Positions 50,007 through 53,230 of a DNA stretch of 53,230 bases are shown piece after piece (position 1 is the stretch's first letter; each line of letters starts with the position of its first letter). The notes beneath the pieces are model-generated. The model was given only the letters and a program-made list of their open reading frames with translations. It was not told the origin of the DNA and searched no databases. The stretch covers positions 1 to 53,230 of the forward strand of contig JAISMM010000063.1 in assembly GCA_031276725.1 (NCBI GenBank), in the 5' to 3' direction. This DNA comes from Clostridiales bacterium. GTDB lineage: Bacteria > Bacillota > Clostridia > Christensenellales > Pumilibacteraceae. A program made the position numbers and the translations under genes.

Positions 50007-50186
50007 ATGGCTACGGAATCAATCGGTAACATTATCGAAATCAAGGACGCCGAAACAATGCGGCGACTTGAAGAAGGACTTGATAAAGAAAGCCCGTTCA
50101 AAAATGTTAAGCCGTTTACAGAGGAAGAGTTAAATAAAAATGCGGATCGGTTTTTCAAATGTTGGTCACACCACTCGAAAAAATAA
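50007..50186 (+). CDS. Small protein, probable antitoxin of a GNAT toxin pair
   Basis: 59 aa from the ATG at 50007, which has a perfect AGGAGGTGA site seven bases upstream. The protein is highly charged (Glu/Lys-rich) and helical, with LEEGLDKESPFKNVKPFTEE in the middle and no cysteine-rich or membrane segment. I see no clear ribbon-helix-helix or HTH, unlike the usual antitoxins of GNAT toxins. Its end overlaps the acetyltransferase gene by 28 bases. The role as antitoxin is inferred from gene order, overlap and the operator-like promoter. Confidence 0.6.
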   Translation: MATESIGNIIEIKDAETMRRLEEGLDKESPFKNVKPFTEEELNKNADRFFKCWSHHSKK

Positions 50187-50698
50187 TTAAGCGTTTTCAA
50201 GACACAAAGCGATTAGACGATTTGAGATTACTTGTAAAAAGATTTGAGTGTTCGAGAGATTTGGACGTTCAAGCTTTTTTGCGCGATAGAGCGATCGATT
50301 ACGATTTGTGTTACCGCGCTAAAACATATTTTTTGTTTAAGGACGACAGCACAGAAGTGGTGGCATATTTTTCCTTGGCAATGTCCGGTGTTACTTTTTC
50401 AGAAAATGTCCCGGATAAAATTAAAAGAAAATTAATGTACGGTATGACGAATAAAAAATACGCTCCCGCTTACTTAATCGCGCAAATAGGAAAAGACGAC
50501 GCGTATGCCGATGAAAAAATCGGCGAATATCTTTTAACGGCGGCGATGGAAGCGATCCAAAACGCGCGTAATTACATAGGCGGCAGATTTGTATACGTCG
50601 AATGTAAACCGACGTTACGCGCATATTATGAAAAATTAGGTTTTACATATTTGCAAACCGCACAAAATAATTTATTACAAATGTTTCAAGTTTTATAA
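50159..50698 (+). CDS. GNAT-family acetyltransferase, candidate toxin
   Basis: 179 aa. The GNAT core is in the C-terminal half: APAYLIAQIGKDD (strand 4), YADEKIGEYLLTAAMEAI (a divergent acetyl-CoA loop; the usual Q-x-x-G-x-G is reduced to KIGE), and FVYVECKPTLRAYYEKLGF (motif B with AYYEKLGF). An N-terminal region of about 50 residues precedes it. Size and operon layout resemble TacT/AtaT-type toxins that acetylate aminoacyl-tRNA. No ribosome site precedes the ATG, so translation is coupled to the small upstream gene. A phage-borne acetyltransferase with another role is the alternative. Confidence 0.75.
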   Translation: MLVTPLEKIIKRFQDTKRLDDLRLLVKRFECSRDLDVQAFLRDRAIDYDLCYRAKTYFLFKDDSTEVVAYFSLAMSGVTFSENVPDKIKRKLMYGMTNKKYAPAYLIAQIGKDDAYADEKIGEYLLTAAMEAIQNARNYIGGRFVYVECKPTLRAYYEKLGFTYLQTAQNNLLQMFQVL

Positions 50699-50712
50699 AA
50701 AAATAATTTAAC

Positions 50713-50740
50713 GAAAGCCTCGCAAGCGCGGGGCTTTTTC
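50713..50740 (+). terminator. Terminator after the GNAT pair
   Basis: AAGCCTCGC-AA-GCGCGGGGCTT stem followed by TTTCAT. It closes the two-gene unit. Confidence 0.8.
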
Positions 50741-50755
50741 ATAGGAGTATTAAAA

Positions 50756-50939
50756 ATGAACGACAGACATAGGCAGGGCCGTAGTCAATACGCTGAGCTT
50801 ATGGGTATATCACGACGGTACATTTTACAAAACAAACGATGATATGCACATCGGGTTTTTGGGTTGGGGTAAAGACCCGGCGGACGTATACACAAATAAA
50901 ACGTTCAAAGATATTGTTCCTTCGGCTAATTATAAATAA
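50756..50939 (+). pseudogene. Decayed small ORF(s) of the element
   Basis: An ATG at 50756 with an AGGAG site opens a 28-codon ORF (MNDRHRQGRSQYAEL...) ending at 50842. In a second frame, overlapping it, an open stretch reads ...LWVYHDGTFYKTNDDMHIGF and ends at 50939 without its own start signal upstream of an internal ATG at 50844. This looks like one short gene broken by a frameshift. Family not recognised. Confidence 0.4.
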
Positions 50940-51469
50940 TTCGCCACAAAAAAGCCTATTAACCACAACAAAAACAGTGCCACCGAAGGAACACCAAGTA
51001 CAATTAAAGTCCATTTAATGATACGCGTGCGCACAGTTCCGACTTTCTTAGGTTCCGCTGATTTTGCGGGGTTGGGTATAACAAATAACATCGGGCTATA
51101 AAATAACAACAAAATAATGCTCAATGCAATCGCCGCTATATAAGCGGGAAGCGAAACCGCTATGGAAATAATAAACATGATTGCGTAAAATATACAAATA
51201 AAAATGTAGCCGATTATACGCAAACACAGTGCCTTGAAATCAACTAAATCCGACAAAGTATCAAATAGATCGCCGTTCTGCGTTATTGTGCAAATATAAA
51301 CCACCCCAAAAAACACAAGAAAAACTCCGTAAAAGATCGCGCAAAAAATAAATAAAGGAAAAAGGACTATTTGCAAAAACAAATTTTTGCAAAATATATA
51401 TTCCTGAATCGCGGTTTTGCCGTGTACAACGGTCCCGCCTAAAATTTCATAGTCAATTTCGATTTGCAC
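50930..51469 (-). CDS. Membrane protein of the element, unknown
   Basis: 179 aa from the GTG at 51469, which has GGAGG eight bases upstream. Four hydrophobic segments: about residues 30-60, 85-105, 106-130 and 152-178, with a Lys/Pro-rich loop (NPAKSAEPKKVG) before the last. No signal or enzymatic motif. Base composition is AT-rich like its neighbours. It is last in a minus-strand gene set. Family not recognised. Confidence 0.7.
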   Translation of the reverse strand: MQIEIDYEILGGTVVHGKTAIQEYIFCKNLFLQIVLFPLFIFCAIFYGVFLVFFGVVYICTITQNGDLFDTLSDLVDFKALCLRIIGYIFICIFYAIMFIISIAVSLPAYIAAIALSIILLLFYSPMLFVIPNPAKSAEPKKVGTVRTRIIKWTLIVLGVPSVALFLLWLIGFFVANYL

Positions 51470-51494
51470 TTCATTTGCCTCCTATAAGTAAAGT

Positions 51495-51509
51495 AAGGTA
51501 AGGTAAGGT
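51495..51509. repeat. Pentanucleotide tandem repeat AAGGT
   Basis: Three perfect AAGGT units, preceded by AAGTAAAGT-like degenerate ones, in the leader of the membrane protein gene at 50930-51469. Short repeats like this can change length by slippage. Confidence 0.6.
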
Positions 51510-51543
51510 ACGCTATTGGTTATACAAAACCTTGTGCCTTTGA

Positions 51544-51717
51544 CTAACTATAAATAAGTCCCAACACCACAACGACAAAAAACACACCAAGTGAAATACA
51601 TCTAAACCAGACGGACACCAAACGTGCGCGTTTATTAGCCTTCGCCTTACGCGCCGCCGCTTCTTCCTCGGTTTCCTCATTCTCTATCGCAAACCCGATT
51701 TTATGTTTCTTTTTCAT
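51544..51717 (-). CDS. Small single-pass membrane protein
   Basis: 57 aa. ATG behind GGAGGTAAAGG, an excellent ribosome site. The first half is highly charged (KKKHK, then ENEETEEEAAARKAKANKRA) and the second half is one membrane span (CISLGVFFVVVVLGLIYS) ending at the C-terminus, so it is a tail-anchored protein with a cytosolic charged head. Lies between two other minus-strand genes of the element. Function unknown. Confidence 0.7.
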   Translation of the reverse strand: MKKKHKIGFAIENEETEEEAAARKAKANKRARLVSVWFRCISLGVFFVVVVLGLIYS

Positions 51718-51772
51718 TATCCTTTACCTCCGTTTGTTTGTATTTTGCGCAATATTATGTAGACGTTCAAAT

Positions 51773-52303
51773 TTAATAGTACGCGCTCCGTCTCGTCCAA
51801 AAACGTTTGTCATTATAATAATCCAAAAAAAGGAAATTATCATCAACAACCCGCAATTTAACCCGTAACGTAAACAGCGCTATTTCTTTACGCTCGACCA
51901 GTGCGGTGCCGCGCGCCCGCGCTAACAGTGCATTCGGCGTATACCCAACGGCGTCTGCGAATCGAGAAATTTTTGGACTGTCAAACGGGATTATGTCATA
52001 TACGCCGCAATCTGAATACTCCACATATAACGCTTCTTTTTCGTGTATACTTTGAATCGCTTTTAGGTATTGTTTCGTCCAACAACACTCCCGTATTTTT
52101 CCCACAGACACGTACCGCGGTTGTTCTTCACCAAAAAGCGTTACGACGCCTATATTCCGCGCGCTAAATATAGACGCGGCGGCCGCAGGAAATTGGTCCA
52201 CATTAGCCGTGGCGGTGTAAAACACAGACACGTGCGTCTTATCATCACTAAAACACACCTTTTCAATTTCGCGGATCTCCAACTTTTCAACGCACGGTTT
52301 CAT
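51773..52303 (-). CDS. Unknown protein, paralogue of the frameshifted gene upstream
   Basis: 176 aa, no membrane span or signal peptide. Its sequence resembles the neighbour at 52358-53202 over its whole length: both have an N-terminal strand pair ending in FYTATA/FYTTAT, a middle SPKISRFADAVG or VPRLRRFEEAIG, an ARARG block, and FLDYYN or FLDYHK near the end. This one lacks the neighbour's C-terminal zinc-ribbon. Its ATG overlaps the stop of a 14-codon leader ORF. Family not recognised. Confidence 0.7.
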   Translation of the reverse strand: MKPCVEKLEIREIEKVCFSDDKTHVSVFYTATANVDQFPAAAASIFSARNIGVVTLFGEEQPRYVSVGKIRECCWTKQYLKAIQSIHEKEALYVEYSDCGVYDIIPFDSPKISRFADAVGYTPNALLARARGTALVERKEIALFTLRVKLRVVDDNFLFLDYYNDKRFWTRRSAYY

Positions 52304-52344
52304 CGTATACCGCCACCCACATTATTAATTCTCTCCTTTTTCAT
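52300..52344 (-). CDS. 14-residue leader ORF coupled to the downstream gene
   Basis: The ORF MKKERINNVGGGIR has an AAAAGGAGAG ribosome site and ends with its TGA overlapping the ATG of the next gene (ATGA). This arrangement feeds ribosomes into the following gene, which has only a weak site of its own. Confidence 0.5.
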   Translation of the reverse strand: MKKERINNVGGGIR

Positions 52345-52357
52345 TTTAGCTCTCCTT

Positions 52358-53202
52358 TTATGTAATATCACCGAGATACGGGTCGCCTACCGGAATATCG
52401 CAGAAACAAGCGCCGCAGTGCGGGCACCTGTACCCCATACAATCTTTACAATACAGTCCGTATATCGGGGGTGTTTCATTAAGCCCAAGTGATTCTGGAC
52501 ACGCAAAACAACCTCCCTTTCCTTTGCTCAACTCTTGTCTTTCCACGGGGCACTTTTCTTGTCCCTTGCGATACGTCCCGTTCCACTTATGGTAATCCAG
52601 AAAAATGCGGTTATTATCGATACGTTGCGTTTCAACGTACAACACCCAAGGTTGGCGCGGCGGTAAGCGCGACACCATTGCGCGACTATTCCTCTGGCGC
52701 GTGCTCGACTGTCTAAGTCGGGTAACGCTATGTTGCGGGGCACCAAAAAGCTTATTTCACAGCCTATCGCTTCCTCAAAGCGACGTAATCTAGGCACATC
52801 AGAGGGAATAAAATCCGGGACTTTGATTGCGGCTTTATGCACCGGTGGAGAATGATACGTTACGCGCCAACCATCTATTCCGCACACGTCTTTTTCAGGC
52901 AACACTGCCCACACAGACTGCACCGTACATTCAATTTTGCCTATGCACTCACCGCCAATATGCTGCCGTTGCTCTTCATCGTGGTATTTTATTGCGCCAA
53001 CTTCTTTTCCCAGTAAAACGGACAGCGCGGATTCGTCGTGTAAGTTTATTGTTTTAGACACACCGGCCACGTCTAAAAATCTTGCCGTGCGTGAGTTTGT
53101 AGCAGTTGTATAAAACTCTTCCACGATAGGTTTACCGCAGTTATACGACACACTAAAACGAATGTCATCTGCGTGTAACCATACATTTTCAATTTTATAC
53201 AC
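52358..53202 (-). pseudogene. Frameshifted paralogue with C-terminal zinc ribbon
   Basis: The N-terminal frame runs from 53202 (GTG; the frame stays open to the window edge, so the true start may lie outside) to about 52680 and matches the paralogue up to RARARGIVAQ. The matching sequence then continues in the -1 frame from about 52678: VLYVETQRIDNNRIFLDYHK (20 residues). That frame ends in a cysteine-rich zinc ribbon, GLYCKDCMGYRCPHCGACFC (20 residues), plus CFACPES. The break is either a real mutation or a sequencing error; no classic slippery heptamer is visible at the junction. Function unknown. Confidence 0.55.
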
Positions 53203-53230
53203 CCCGGCGGCTTCGATATATGCGTTTAAG

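Noticed and set aside
52660-52700. Programmed ribosomal frameshift in the zinc-ribbon paralogue
   Set aside because: No slippery heptamer or downstream pseudoknot could be seen; a simple indel is more likely.

Overview
The window looks like a chromosomal segment of a Clostridia-type member of the Bacillota. The clues are a leucine T-box riboswitch, SpoVT, an ECF transporter set (S, T and fused A proteins), sigma-A promoters with near-consensus TTGACA/TATAAT boxes, and many ATGA or 4-20 bp gene overlaps. By eye most of the window is GC-rich (about 50-55 %). I cannot place the genus. The last ~3.6 kb is visibly more AT-rich and looks like an integrated element.

Layout. 1-698 (minus): the 5' end of a 23S rRNA gene with its own strong promoter and a ~550-nt leader that contains no 16S. 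800-2593: an Fe-S scaffold-like protein and its partner, the GGGtGRT protein. 2594-6266: galE and two adjacent lipoproteins, a trypsin-like protease and a transglutaminase-like protein. 6395-8761: a tiny SpaA-type domain protein, ung, an ArsR regulator and a small hydrophobic protein. 8804-13855 (minus): argS, ychF, an N-terminally short RNase R and secG. 14136-17873: spoVT, a DUF1934-like gene, a metallo-beta-lactamase-fold protein, a small XRE regulator and guaA. 18018-20210: T-box leader and leuA. 20289-26073 (minus): a five-gene transporter operon (LolD/MacB-type ATPase and FtsX permease, then an ECF transporter). 26341-31249: argC-argB-argD and argF plus a GNAT gene, behind ARG boxes. 31321-36085 (minus): dnaA as second gene of a tetR operon, rsmI and an ABC-2 exporter. 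36763-38907: a very long MalK/UgpC-type ATPase. 39058-48455 (minus): a ten-gene tightly packed operon: degV, apbE, NusG-II protein, Gx transporter, aminotransferase, tyrS, yigZ, ilvE, metY and a PucR/CdaR-type regulator. 48562-49544: nfo and tRNA-Leu(GAG). 49545-53230: integrase remnant, a probable GNAT toxin-antitoxin pair, a decayed ORF, and an uncharacterised minus-strand gene set with two paralogues and two membrane proteins.

How genes fit together. The leuA T-box carries a CUC specifier that would be read by tRNA-Leu(GAG), which is encoded in the same window. leuA and ilvE serve branched-chain amino acid synthesis. The arg genes lack argJ, and the GNAT overlapping argF is a natural candidate for the acetyl-donor step. 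apbE, NusG-II and Gx transporter resemble part of the flavin-based extracellular electron transfer locus of Listeria-type bacteria.

Three features run across the window. First, several genes have a -10 box only 6-10 nt before the start codon and no Shine-Dalgarno sequence, so their mRNAs are probably leaderless or nearly so. Second, two families of dispersed palindromic repeats fill most longer intergenic gaps. Third, both replication (dnaA away from dnaN, with no DnaA-box cluster) and ribosome genes (23S away from 16S) have unusual arrangements. No CRISPR array and no intact insertion sequence were seen. All family names come from reading sequence motifs, not from database searches.
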